DNA of 64,000 nucleotides, from positions 54,947 through 118,946 of the forward strand of contig JAUCBJ010008430.1 of NCBI GenBank assembly GCA_032718475.1. Direction: 5' to 3'. Position 1 is the first letter of the stretch. The number at the start of each line of letters is the position of its first letter. Below are positions 1-11,650 of the stretch, in pieces. The notes below the pieces were generated by a model that was not told the DNA's origin, ran no database searches, and saw only the letters and a program-made list of their open reading frames with translations. The position numbers and the translations under genes are program-made. This DNA is from Nemertoderma westbladi. Taxonomy: Eukaryota; Xenacoelomorpha; Nemertodermatida; Nemertodermatidae.

Positions 1-100
1 CTAGTTGTTACTAATTTTCTTTATTACTTTTCTAGAACATGTTAACATATTTATTTAAAAAATAATGTTATAGAACAAATATTTTATGTGCTAGAACATA

Positions 101-2064
101 TTTTCGAAAACATATGTTAGCCTCCATAAACATATGTTAGCTTCCATAAATATATGTTAGCTTCCATAAACATATGTTAGCTTCCATAAACATATTTTAG
201 CTTCCATAAACATATGTTAGCCTCCATAAACATATGTTAGCTTCCATAAATATATGTTAGCCTCCATAAACATATGTTAGCTTCCATAAACATATGTTAG
301 CTTCCATAAACATATGATAGCTTCCATAAACATATGTTAGCTTCCATAAACATATTTTAGCTTCCATAAACATATGTTAGCTTCCATAAACATATGTTAG
401 CTTCCATAAACATATGTTAGCTTCCATAAACATATGTTAGCTTCCATAAACATATGTTAGCTTCCATAAACATATGTTAGCTTCCATAAACATATGTTAG
501 CTTCCATAAACATATGATAGCTTCCATAAACATATGTTAACTTCCATAAACATATGTTAGCTTCCATAAACATATGTTAGCTTCCATAAACATATGTTAG
601 CTTCCATAAACATATGTTAGCTTCCATAAACATATGTTAGCTTCCATAAACATATGTTAGTTTCCATAAACATATGTTAGCTTCCATAAACATATGTTAG
701 CCTCCATAAACATATGTTAGCTTCCATAAACATATGTTAGCTTCCATAAACATATGTTAGCTTCCATAAACATATGTTAGCTTCCATAAACATATGTTAG
801 TTTCCATAAACATATGTTAGCTTCCATAAACATATGTTAGCTTCCATAAACATATGTTAGCTTCCATAAACATATGTTAGCTTCATAAACATATGTTAGC
901 TTCCATAAACATATGTTAGCTTCCATAAACATATGTTAGCTTCCATAAACATATGTTAGCTTCCATAAACATATGTTAGCTTCCATAAACATATGTTAGC
1001 TTCCATAAACATATGTTAGTTTCCATAAACATATGTTAGCTTCCATAAACATATGTTAGCTTCCATAAACATATGTTAGCTTCCATAAAGATATGTTAGC
1101 TTCATAAACATATGTTAGCTTCCATAAACATATGTTAGCTTCCATAAACATATGTTAGCTTCCATAAACATATGTTAGCTTCCATAAACATATGTTAGCT
1201 TCCATAAACATATGTTAGCTTCCATAAACATATGTTAGCTTCCATAAACATATGTTAGCCTCCATAAACATATGTTAGCTTCCATAAACATATGTTAGCT
1301 TCCTAAACATATGATAGCTTCCATAAATATATGTTAGCTTCCATAAACATATGTTAGCTTCCATAAACATGTGTTAGCTTCCATAAACATATTTTAGCTT
1401 CCATAAACATATGTTAGCTTCCATAAACATATGTTAGCTTCCATAAACATATGTTAGCCTCCATAAACATATGTTAGCTTCCATAAACATATGTTAGCCT
1501 CTATAAACATATGTTAGCTTCCATAAACATATGTTAGCTTCCATGAACATATGATAGCTTCCATAAACATATGTTAGCTTCCATAAACATATGTTAGCTT
1601 CCATAAACATATGTTAGCTTCCATAAACATATGTTAGCCTCTATAAACATATGTTAGCTTCCATAAACATATGTTAGCTTCCATGAACATATGATAGCTT
1701 CCATAAACATATGTTAGCTTCCATAAACATATGTTAGCTTCCATAAACATATGTTAGCTTCCATAAACATATGTTAGCTTCCATAAACATATGTTAGCTT
1801 CCATAAACATATGTTAGCTTCCATAAACATATGTTAGCTTCCATAAACATATGTTAGCCTCCATAAACATATGTTAGCTTGCATAAACATATGTTAGCTT
1901 CCATAAACATATGTTAGCTTCCATAAACATATGTTAGCCTCCATAAACATATGTTAGCTTGCATAAACATATGTTAGCTTCCATAAACATATGTTAGCCT
2001 CCATAAACATGTTAGCTTCCATAAACATATGTTAGCCTCCATAAACATATGTTAGCTTCCATAC
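101..2064. repeat. 20-bp tandem minisatellite, ~98 copies
   Basis: About 98 head-to-tail copies of a 20-bp unit (CATATGTTAGCTTCCATAAA). Most units are identical; common variants are CCTCC for CTTCC, GATAG for GTTAG and TTTTAG for GTTAG. Single-base losses near 890 and 1105 and a short unit near 2010 shift the phase. Two multi-unit blocks are duplicated: a variant combination at about 1501 recurs 140 bp (7 units) later, and one at 1861 recurs 80 bp later. This points to recent unequal exchange or slippage. There is no long open frame. Each unit has a CATATG palindrome. Confidence 0.97.
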
Positions 2065-2446
2065 GTATGTAAATAATTGTTTAACGTGTACTGTAATCCA
2101 TTATGGCGAGACGTCCAATAGAAGACACTAAATGACGAAAGCAAATGGCGACAGTGTTCAGTAAAACTGAACGGACACAGACGGTGACTAACTTTGCTTC
2201 AGTCGACTATAGTCAAGTTGGATTAATGATTTATCACATCCAAGCAGGAGATAATTTCCAATAAACTTTAATTAGATTTATTATATTAATTATAATTAAT
2301 AATAAGATTTAAATGTATAATTAATACTGTGTACCTGCTAATAAATTTAACTTATATTCGATATATTTAGTACATGATTAAAATGTATAAATAAGTATCC
2401 ATAAAATCCTTTCTTCACATACCGAACGCTGATAACTTGACATAAT
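2065..2446. other. AT-rich spacer, no feature seen
   Basis: AT-rich unique-looking sequence between the 20-bp array and the first hairpin element. No open frame, splice-bounded exon or RNA gene was recognised. Confidence 0.6.
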
Positions 2447-2610
2447 GTAACAAAATTACATGCATCATTGGTTGCAAAGGTCACTTTTCAGCGTTAAAGA
2501 CCCTTGTTTATTTATGTAAACCTCCCTCGCTGCGCTCGCTCAGTACATAAATAAACTCGGGTCATAACGCTGCAAAGTACTACTTTGCACACAATGATGT
2601 AAATAGTTAC
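2447..2610. repeat. Hairpin element (MITE-like)
   Basis: Imperfect inverted repeat. The left arm at about 2462-2518 pairs with the right arm at about 2543-2600 (roughly three quarters identical), around a 24-bp GC-rich loop at 2519-2542. Pairing extends weakly outward to 2447 and 2610. Its outer sequence (GTAACTATTTACAT-like, then a TTGTGTGCAAAGTA-like block) resembles the sub-hairpins inside the foldback element at 2884-4632, so they look like one family. No coding capacity. Confidence 0.8.
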
Positions 2611-2883
2611 TGACTTTCATTATATACTGTCTGCCTTAATAGTTTATTGAAGTTTGTTGAACACTAATCAATTGTTTTTAAACAAAAAATAGTAATGTTA
2701 TGTTTTGTTAGGTAATGTTACAAAACACTTATAAAACACTTCAAAACCAGAAATGATGTTTTTGCCCACAAAATGGAAACTTAAAAAAAAGTAAAATATA
2801 TCAAAGTTTTCAACGTAATTGTCAACCAAATCATCCACATCCAAGGAACATTTATTTTTGCATGGTATAGCAATTATACTAGC

Positions 2884-4632
2884 GATTTAAATAATAACTA
2901 TTTTACATACTTGTGTGTAAAGTAGCACTTTACAGTGTGATTATCCGAGTGGCTTTGTTACACGAACGAACTTTAGTGAGTGAGTGAAAATAAAGCCACA
3001 AGAATCAGAACACTATAAAGTACTTTGCAACAAGTATGTATGTAGTTTTATTCCAAAATTTTAACATTACGAAATGATTGTATATACATTATAAGTGATA
3101 GAAACTGCACAAATTATATTAGTTGCTGTATAAATAATTGTAAAAATGACATAAATATGTTATAGATAAGTTAGCTTATATTTATCGCGGCGTTTGGAGC
3201 CATGTTAATAATAATATAGCTAGGCCCTACTGGTTATTAATAGCTATACCCCGGCTACCGGTAGGTAATGCAGTAGGCTTATCTGGCTGTCAGGCAAATT
3301 TCCACCTATTGTTTACGTGGGAACCAAAGACGGCGTTAAGTAATGTCCCCTTAGTGGACATTACTTAACGTCGTCATGCGTCGTCACGTAAACAATATCA
3401 CCAAATACAATACGAAATGTACAGGCCAATACAATGCTGTAATGTCCTCTAAAGTTGTAAAGTGGTAAATAACAACTCGCTGTTAATACTAACGGCGTTG
3501 AGTAATGTTACAATTTTGGAATAATAACTATTTAATGTTTTAAACATAAAATATATAGTTAGAGATACTATATATTCTAGAATAAGAATATAGTTCTAGA
3601 ACTCTATTATTTTAAACATTTAAACGGTATCCTTATTTATTTTTTTTGATGCGATGTTTATTAATAAGACATCAATAATCTTATATATCGAATAATTCTT
3701 AAATGGTAGCTTAGCTAGTCTTTTTAATAAAGTTTCACTTTTATAGACTAATAAACTAATAATACAGTGTACATATTGTACAATATTAATTAAATTTCAT
3801 TAAGGATAAAAAGGATGTTTATTTGTTAATTCTGACAGTTCGTGAAAAGTAGTATCTTTAATGACTAGCTAACATAAAAATTAATATTAAAGTTGCTTAA
3901 CATTAATCGATCCACAAATTTATTTTATAACTTAACCAGTTTTTGCTTATTTCTTTTTTTAATGTTCTAGAACAAATTACCTATGCATTTTTAAATACAT
4001 TATTTATTACTCCAAAATTGTAACATTACTCAACGCCCACTGTATTGCGAGTTGTTATTTAGCTCTTTACAACTTGTAGAGGACATTACACTATTGTATT
4101 GGCCTGTACAGTACATTTAGTATTGTATTGGTGTTGGAATGTCCCATGTTTATGTGGTAACCAATGACTGCGAGCTGTAATGTTGCGGCGTCATTGGTTA
4201 CCACGTAAACAATAGGTGGTATTGAATATTAATTGCCTGACAACAAGATAGGCCTACTGCATTACCTACCAGTAGCTATTAATAACTAGTTGCTATAAAC
4301 TATTAACATGGCTCCAAACGCCACCATAAATATAAGCTAACTTATTTATAACATAATTTATGTCATTTTTACATTTATTTATACAGCAACTAATTTAATT
4401 TGTGCAGCTTCTATCACTTATAATGTATATACAATCATTTCGTAATGTTAAAATTTTGGAATAAAACTACATACATACTTGTTGCAAAGTACTTTACAGT
4501 GTTCTGATCCTCGTGGCTTTATTTTCACTCACTCACTAACGTTCGTTCGTATAACAAAGCCACTCGGATCATCACACTGTAAAGTGCTACTTTACACACA
4601 AGTATGTAAATAGTTAATTATTTTAAATACAT
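2884..4632. mobile_element. Foldback element with nested hairpins
   Basis: The left arm (about 2884-3530) and right arm (about 4008-4632) are reverse complements over more than 600 bp with few mismatches. They surround an AT-rich centre of about 480 bp. Matching landmarks include the segment around 3185 facing the one around 4320, and the ends at 2897 and 4617, both TAACTATT(T)TACATAC-like. Each arm itself contains a smaller hairpin (about 2897-3052 and 4460-4617). No transposase frame is visible, so this is a non-autonomous foldback transposon or a large inverted duplication. It lies just upstream of the first visible ABTB1 exon. Confidence 0.85.
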
Positions 4633-4871
4633 ATTTTATTTTATTTTTAATTCTCAGTCGAAAGTAAGCACAAATGTATTACAGTTAAAATATCTAGAAC
4701 GCCACCTAGTGTCCAAATTTGGTCTTTATAGTTAAGTGAAGTATATGCAATATGTGAAGCAAGACCCATACTCTAGAGCATGATAGTGTATGTGAATTTG
4801 AGTATAATATATTACATACTTTATTTAATCTTTTGCAATGAAACGGATTAATTGCTTTAACTGTTCTACAG

Positions 4872-5095
4872 GTTGCACAAAACCATCGTTGTTCAATGTC
4901 ACTATGGTATCCATAGAAACGTCAAACAATGCAATAGAATTACGTAATGACTATACCGTTCTATCGTACCAAGCGTTACCAAGGGAACTATGCAGCTATA
5001 TGGCTAAGGGGGAACTTCCTTTCAGCCCCGAAGGAATTAGTCCTCACGCCGACATCTGTTTCTCTGTGGAGGGGCACAAATTCTACTGCCATAAG
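4872..5095 (+). CDS. ABTB1: ABTB1-like exon with BTB start
   Basis: Acceptor CTGTTCTACAG at 4861-4871, donor AAG|GTAAAT after 5095. The codon at the acceptor is split (phase 1). It encodes a linker with SYQALPRELC and then the start of the second BTB domain. An ATG in the same frame at 4838 lies before the acceptor and is probably intronic. Confidence 0.82.
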
Positions 5096-8000
5096 GTAAA
5101 TACCCTATCTACAAAGCAAGACTTATTATAAGAGCCAATATAGCGGGTGTAAGCGTTAAGCAGTCACCTGGTCCAGCCAGACACAGTCACTTGTGCAAAC
5201 ACCTGGTGCAGACACCTGGTACAGATACCTGATATAGACACCTGGTGCAGACACCTGTTGCAGACACTGGTGCAGACACCTGGTGCAGACACCTGGTGTA
5301 GACTCCTGGTGTAGACACCTGGTATAGTGACCTGGTTCAGACACCTGGTGCAGACACTAGTGCAGACACCCACTGCAGACACTGGTGCAGACACCTGGTG
5401 GAAACACCTGGTGGAGACACCTGATGCAGACAGCTGGTATAGACACCAGGTGCAGACACTGGTGCAAACACCTGGTGCAGACACCTGGTGCAGACACCTG
5501 GTGCAGACACCTGGTGCAGACACCTGGTGCAGACACCTGGTGCAGACACCTGGTGCAGACACCTGGTGCAGACACCTGGTGCAGACACCTGGTGCAGACA
5601 CTGGTGCAAACACCTAGTGTAGACACCTGGTATAGACACCAGGTGCAGACACTGGTGCAAACACCTGGTGCAGACACCTGGTGCAGACACCTTTTAGCAA
5701 ACACCTGGTGCAGACACCTGGTGCAGACACTGGTGCAAACATCTGGTGCAGACACCTGGTGCAGACACCTGGTATAGACACCAGATGCAGACACTGGTGC
5801 AAACACCTGGTGCAGACACCTGGTGCAGACACCTGGTGCAAACACCTGGTGCAGAAACCTGGTGCAGACACTGGTGCAAACACCTGGTGCAGACACCTGG
5901 TATAGACACCAGGTGCAGACATTGGTGCAAACACCTGGTGCAGACACCTGGTGCAGACACCTGGTGCAAACACCTGGTGCAGACACTTAGTGCAGACTCT
6001 GGTGCAGACACCTGGTGTAGACACTGGTGCAGACACCTGGTATAGACACCAGGTGCAGGCACTGGTGCAAACACCTGGTGCAGACACCTGGTGCAGACAC
6101 CTGGTGCAGACACCTGGTGCAAACACCTGGTGCAGACACCTGGTGCATACACTCAGTGCAGACTCTGGTGCAGACACCTGGTGTAGACACTGGTGCAGAT
6201 ACCCAGTGCAGACACCTGGTATAGACACCTGGTGCAGACACCTGGTGCAAACACCTGGTGCAGACACCTGGTGCAGACACCTGGTGCAGACACCTGGTAT
6301 AAACACCGGGTGCAGACACTGGTGCAAACACCTGGTGCAGACACCTTGTGCAGACACCTGGTGCAAACACCTGGTGCAGACACCTGGTGCAAACACCTGG
6401 TGCAGACACCTGGTGCAGACACTCAGTGCAGACTCTGGTGCAGACACCTGGTGTAGACACTGGTGCAGACACCCAGTGCAGACACCTGGTATAGACACCT
6501 GGTGCCGACACCCAGTGCAGACACTGGTGCAAACACCTAGTGCAGACACCTGGTGCAGACACCTGGTTCAGAAACCTGGTGCAGACACTGCTGCAAACAC
6601 CTGGTGCAGAAACCCTGTGCAGACACTGGTGCAAACACCTGGTGCAGACACCTGGTGCAGACACCTGGTATAGACACCAGGTGCAGACACTGGTGCAAAC
6701 ACCTGGTGCAGACACCTGGTGCAGACACCTGGTATAGACACCAGGTGCAGACACTGGTGCAAACACCTGGTGCAGAAACCTGGTGCAGACACTGGTGCAA
6801 ACACCTGGTGCAGACACCTGGTGCAGACACCTGGTGCAGACACCTGGTATAGACACCAGGTGCAGACACTGGTGCAAACACCTGGTGCAGACACCTGGTG
6901 CAGACACCTGGTGCAAACACCTGGTGCAGACACCTGGTGCAGACACTCAGTGCAGACTCTTGTGCAGACACCTGGTGTAGACACTGGTGCAGACACCCAG
7001 TGCAGACACCTGGTATAGACACCTGGTGCAGACACCTGGTGCAGACACTGGTGCAAACACCTAGTGTAGACACCTGGTATAGACACCAGGTGCAGAGACT
7101 GGTGCAAACACCTGGTGCAGACACCTTCTAGCAAACACTTGGTGCAGACACCTGGTGCAGACACTGGTACAAACACCTGGTGCAGACACCTGGTGCAGAC
7201 ACCTGGTATAGACACCAGGTGCAGACACTGGTGCAAACACCTGGTGCAGACACCTGGTGCAGACACCTGGTGCAAACACCTGGTGCAGAAACCTGGTGCA
7301 GACACTGGTGCAAACACATGGTGCAGACAACTGGTGCAGACACCTGGTATAGACACCAGGTGCAGACACTGGTGCAAACACCTGGTGCAGACACCTGGTG
7401 CAAACACCTGCGGGTGCAGACACCTGGTGCAGACACTCAGTGCAGACTCTGGTGCAGACACCTGGTGTAGACACTGGTGCAGACACCCAGTGCAGACACC
7501 TGGTATAGACACCAGGTGCAGACACCTGGTGCAGACACCTGGTGCAAACACCTGGTGCAGACACCTGGTGCAGACACTCAGTGCAGACTCTGGTGCAGAC
7601 ACCTGGTGTAGACACCTGGTATAGATACCTGGTGCAAACACCTGGTGCAAACACCTGGTGCAGAAACCTGGTGCAGACACTGGTGAAAACACCTGGTGCA
7701 GACACCTGGTGCAGACACCTGGTGCAAACACCTGGTGCAGACACCTGGTGCAGACACTCAGTGCAGACTCTGGTGCAGACACCTGGTGTAGACACTGGTG
7801 CAGACACTGGTGCAGACACCCAGTGCAGACACCTGGTATAGATACCTGGTGCAAACACCTGGTGCAAACACCTGGTGCAGAAACCTGGTGCAGACACTGG
7901 TGCAAACACCTGGTGCAGACACCTGGTGCAAACACCTGGTGCAGACACCTGGTGCAGACACTAACCACTAACCCTGATGTCAAACCCTTCCAGAAGCGCC

Positions 8001-9271
8001 AATTGAACTTTCGCACTACGCTTCTTCTACACGCTTCTTTTAGCTTTCTAAAATGTGGGGTCTGTTTTATTCCTAACCAAGTTCTTCGTCAATACGGGAT
8101 GGTGTTAGATCATTTTGAAACATTGTAAGACAAGACGGACGGTCGTATAGACACGATAGGTTCCACCATTACAACCGTTTTCCCACAGACGTACGCGAAT
8201 TACGGACGACAATAATTTATTTACAGGTATTTCTATGTGGCCGATGCGATTACCTAAACACGGTGATTAAAGACCCGTTGAATGAGTCCCTGAATTCTTG
8301 CGATCCCATATCGTGTTTGCCGCTGGTAAAACTCAGTGGCGTTTCCGTTCAAGTGTTTCATAAGATCCTAGTTTATATATATTCTGACGACACAGAAGTA
8401 AGTCTCGATTGTCATGGTTACCATTTTAAAATTAAGACATTTCCTTAAAAGTGAGACTCAATGTCATCGCTGGTTTGCTGCTGAAATTTGTATCATTTAT
8501 TATGTTGCTTTTACGGAAAAATTAAATGAAACATAATAAGTATGTGTAAACTAAAATATTTAAAGTGTTATATTAAACATTAATTTTTAGTTTTCAAGTT
8601 ATTTACATTTTCAAAATTGTTCTTCTCCTCTCAGGTTTCTCCGGACATCGCATACGATTTACTCGCAACCGCAGAAATGTATCTTTTAAACGGCCTGAAA
8701 CGGATCTGCGCGAATTGTATCGCGAGTAATATCTCCTTGGAAACCGCGGTGAATGCGGTGGTAGCATCGCGACTATTTAATCTCCCCAGGTTGGAGGCGC
8801 AATGCACGGAGTTTATGGCCACTTGTTTAGATCAGGTTCGTATTTTAAGAAACAGCCTTTACCCATAGAGCTTATCTATATCCTTATCAGTTTTTACATT
8901 ACCGTCCTTGTTTCTTACAAACCTTACTGCGATCCGAGTTTAAAACGACTCAAGTAGGTCTAATTCTAATCTTGTAAATGTGATCGAATACAGAAGTATG
9001 TTATACTAATACACCGTTGTAATAGGGATTACCTATTTATATGTTTTTATTTTATTTTCTTTAGCTCATAGAAAGACAAGACTTCATTGAACTTGTGAGA
9101 GAAGACGCTAGGTCAGTGATTGGTCGAGAGGATGTAGACTCTATACCAATCATAGACGACCTCAGATACATCATTAGCAGCACATTGGACTCCTTCAGTA
9201 ACATGGATGAGGTTCAGTGTAAACTGGCAATTTTGGATGGTGTAATCGAAAGTTTAGGTTTAGATGGATGA
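4872..9271 (+). CDS. ABTB1: ABTB1-like ankyrin/BTB protein, last four exons
   Basis: The spliced 3' part of a gene matching the C-terminal half of ABTB1 (ankyrin repeat and BTB/POZ domain protein 1; BTB proteins of this kind are thought to act as adaptors, e.g. for cullin-3). Proposed exons are 4872-5095, 8227-8397, 8635-8835 and 9065-9271. All internal junctions are phase 0 with GT/AG borders. The first exon ends in the BTB start (ADICFSVEGHKFYCHK). The second continues it (VFLCGRCDYL... to YIYSDDTE). The third is BACK-like (YDLLATAEMYLLNGLKRICA), and the fourth is a helical tail ending in TGA. The ankyrin repeats and the first BTB must lie before the window or in exons I cannot see. Intron 1 holds the 15-bp minisatellite. 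The splice model is inferred, but the four exons join into one open frame. Confidence 0.88.
5160..7965. repeat. 15-bp CACCTGGTG minisatellite inside an ABTB1 intron
   Basis: About 185 copies of a 15-bp unit, CACCTGGTGCAGACA, with 12-bp forms (CACTGGTGCAAA) and variants with TATAGA, CAGTGC and TGTAGA. Blocks of variants recur at about 5990, 6150, 6420, 6940, 7430, 7570 and 7750, giving a higher-order structure. Unit lengths are multiples of three and few stops arise, so overlapping open frames of up to 482 codons exist on both strands. These are artefacts of the repeat. The array takes up about 90% of the 3.1 kb intron (5096-8226). Confidence 0.97.
8227..8397 (+). CDS. ABTB1: ABTB1-like exon, BTB core
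   Basis: Acceptor TTTACAG before 8227, donor GAA|GTAAGT after 8397; 57 codons, phase 0 at both ends. It encodes VFLCGRCDYL, then VSVQVFHKILVYIYSDDTE, the core of the BTB fold. Confidence 0.9.
8635..8835 (+). CDS. ABTB1: ABTB1-like exon, end of BTB and BACK-like helices
   Basis: Acceptor TCTCCTCTCAG before 8635, donor CAG|GTTCGT after 8835; 67 codons, phase 0. It contains ATAEMYLLNGLKRICA and RLFNLPRLEAQCTEFMA, the helical extension characteristic of ABTB1-type proteins. Confidence 0.9.
9065..9271 (+). CDS. ABTB1: ABTB1-like terminal exon
   Basis: Acceptor TTTCTTTAG before 9065; 68 sense codons, then TGA at 9269-9271. It starts LIERQDFIELVREDARSV and contains DSIPIIDDLRYIISS, matching the family's acidic C-terminal end. 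A candidate polyadenylation signal (AATAAA) lies near 9338, and AT-rich sequence follows. Confidence 0.88.
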   Translation, partial: LIERQDFIELVREDARSVIGREDVDSIPIIDDLRYIISSTLDSFSNMDEVQCKLAILDGVIESLGLDG

Positions 9272-9810
9272 GATATTTCGAGTCACACTGCTGCACAATT
9301 CCAATTAATTATTGGCGAACAATATAATATACCTCTAATAAATTGTGTTTGTTTAAATAATATATCACTTATAGTCGCGTGGTCTCTTAGATTATTAAGT
9401 AATTAATCGCTTCTTAATTAACAGTCCTGCAGTTATCAACTGGAAATATAATTTAAGTTAAAGACCGTTAGTAAAAAAAACCTTACCGGTAGGTATAACA
9501 CTACCGGTAAACAGAACTGGTCCCAGACGTTAGACTTAGTCCCTCTAGTGAAGGTATTCCCACACTAGAACGGAGTTATTTTGGGGAACACTGACTTTGG
9601 AACTTCGCAACGTGTAATTTCTTCGCTTGACTTATTGTCAATGCCTTCAGTCGCCGTCACTGGATCACTTGTAACTTACGGATCTCAGTTGCGTTTTAGT
9701 CACAGGGACCTAATGATCCTTGTGGATCGCTATTGTTTTATTTTTTTATAGTTTGCGTTAGTAATTCCTTCCGTTAATTAAATGGATCAGCGTTGTAAAT
9801 ATTATTATCG
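9272..9810. other. ABTB1 3' UTR and intergenic sequence
   Basis: The 3' untranslated region and unique-looking sequence. Two TACCGGTA-type palindromes near 9485 and 9510 face each other. No gene seen. Confidence 0.6.
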
Positions 9811-9938
9811 GACCAGTACGGTGGCTGATTGTGGCCGTTATTGAAAACCTTTATCGCCCGGGTGAAAAACCTTTTTCACCCTTAAAAATATAAAAAAAAC
9901 TGGAAATAATTGGCCGCAAGCAGCCACCGTAGACCAGA
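9811..9938. repeat. 128-bp MITE with terminal inverted repeats
   Basis: The left end (GACCAGTACGGTGGCTGATT...) and the right end (read inverted, CTGGTCTACGGTGGCTGCTT...) pair over about 31 bp. The centre is a second hairpin, GGGTGAAAAA/TTTTTCACCC, at 9860-9881. No coding capacity, so a miniature inverted-repeat transposable element is the best reading. Confidence 0.75.
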
Positions 9939-10047
9939 ATGTATGTTTCGGTTATACAAAGCAAAAATAAAAAGTAAAGTTTTCTTCGGCCGTTAGGCCA
10001 GACTTATTTCCAGTGTGGTCCCCCCAGTAATATACTCCACAGGAAAA

Positions 10048-10247
10048 AAAAAACTCTAGTACTCATTTAGCTATACCATTTAAGGGTGCAAGGCAGAGAT
10101 GCGCCCTGGCTATAGTACCTTTAAAGCATTCATTTCGAGACTAAAACTCCTCGGCTCCCATGCAGGGATCGAACCTACGGCGTGAATTCAACAATCTGAC
10201 AAGACAGCGGATTTAACTATAATACTACGCCACCCAAACGGAGCCAC
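10048..10247 (-). mobile_element. tRNA-derived SINE
   Basis: Read on the minus strand, an A-box-like TGGCGTAGTATT (10221-10232) is followed about 45 bp later by an exact B-box, GGTTCGATCCC (10165-10175), in the flanking context of a tRNA T-arm. These are the two RNA polymerase III internal promoter elements. The sequence does not fold as a clean tRNA and is followed by a non-tRNA body of about 100 bp and a T-run near 10050. It is therefore a SINE head and body rather than a functional tRNA gene. Confidence 0.7.
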
Positions 10248-10249
10248 TT

Positions 10250-11650
10250 TTTCCAACAATAGTTTTATGTAACTTATTCACTTGCGGATTGAATTTTGCA
10301 CCGTTTTTCTACATTTTTGAAATTGTTTCTATTCTGTTGTATTCTAATGGACAGCTGTAAGATTGTAATTATAAGAGGTTTCATATCTAATTTTTAATAT
10401 GTTTTTGTGTCATTCTAATGTTCTTTTTTAACGACACACCTGGTGGCGTAGATTGAAAATGATTGACTACGTTTCTGACGTTGATTGACTATGTTTCTAG
10501 TCGTAAACCACAGGACTATAATAGTAATTGTAACTATATGGCGTGTAGTAGTCGCATTATTACTATATTATATTCATTAATAAACCTGTAACTTGTAAAT
10601 AGCTTAAGAACGGTTTAAGATAATTAACTCACCATTTACCTAAACTTTATAATAAAGGTATCGGTTTAATTTATACTTGTAGATTCTAGTTAGCCGTTAT
10701 TCCAGCTAATTGGATATTTTGGCTCCTGTAAATATTCGCTGATAACTCGCCTGTAAATGTCACTTTTATATTATTGCTGCGAATAACATTTTGTTGCATA
10801 CCGGTTTTAATTAGCTACTTGTGTAGATGTTATTTTCTTTGGTATAAATTATTATTATAATGGATATATTATTTTCCAGTTAAGAATATCATTCATACCA
10901 TTTAGTATTAATTTATACTTCAAACATTGTTAAGCTACATGTAATACATTGTGTTGCACATGTTAGTTCGGCAACTACCAAATCATTCGTCGTGCTAAAC
11001 ATTAACCGGCCCCTACAAACGTAAAATCGTATTGGGCTGATACTTTACAAGCGTTTGGATGTCAATAACCCTTTAAACTATAACTAAATGGCTATGTATT
11101 ATGCTTTTGGTGCTTTGTTAGGCGTAGCTTCTGTTCGCATGGTATAATAAATTACCTAGTAGGGTATGGTTATGCCTTACAGGCGATCTTGTGTACTACT
11201 GTAGCATAGCCTCTAGGGATATTATTGTTATTGTAAAATATTATGACAGTTAATATTGAGAGAATAAATAAAAGTTAAACCGATCTTTGGAGGAATAACA
11301 CCAACACTTTAGAAGCTCGTTCCATAGGGCCAAAATATGAGTGTGAGTTTAACACCGTCCCGCTAGAGGGCTAAAGATTATAAACGTCGTCCCACTTATT
11401 TGTTTTTGAACTGTTTTGAACTTTTGAACTGTTTTTTGCTGCAACTTGCTATTCATATGTACAACCTACTACAACACAGTCTAGGTCTTGAAGATTCTTT
11501 TATCCGATGTGATCTATCGTGGTACCGTATCTGAAGCCGAGAACGTACCCCCCACCCATGGTAGAATTCCTGAATTCCTCCCTAGGAAATACCATTTAAA
11601 GTTTGTATTTTGAATGATTTTAATCATTTACTAACCTGAATAATCTTTAA
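10250..11650. other. AT-rich sequence without recognised gene
   Basis: No coding exon or structured repeat was recognised. A short duplicated motif (GATTGACTA(C/T)GTTTCT) occurs at about 10460-10500. Confidence 0.55.

Noticed and set aside
101-2064. CRISPR-like regular repeats
   Set aside because: The 20-bp units are directly adjacent with no unique spacers, and the window is eukaryotic.
5156-8016. Overlapping open frames of up to 482 codons on both strands
   Set aside because: They are translations of the 15-bp minisatellite, whose unit length is a multiple of three. The proteins are pure repeats and the region lies within a GT/AG intron.
10162-10245. Functional tRNA gene on the minus strand
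   Set aside because: A and B boxes are good, but the acceptor and anticodon arms do not pair cleanly and non-tRNA sequence continues, so it is a SINE head.
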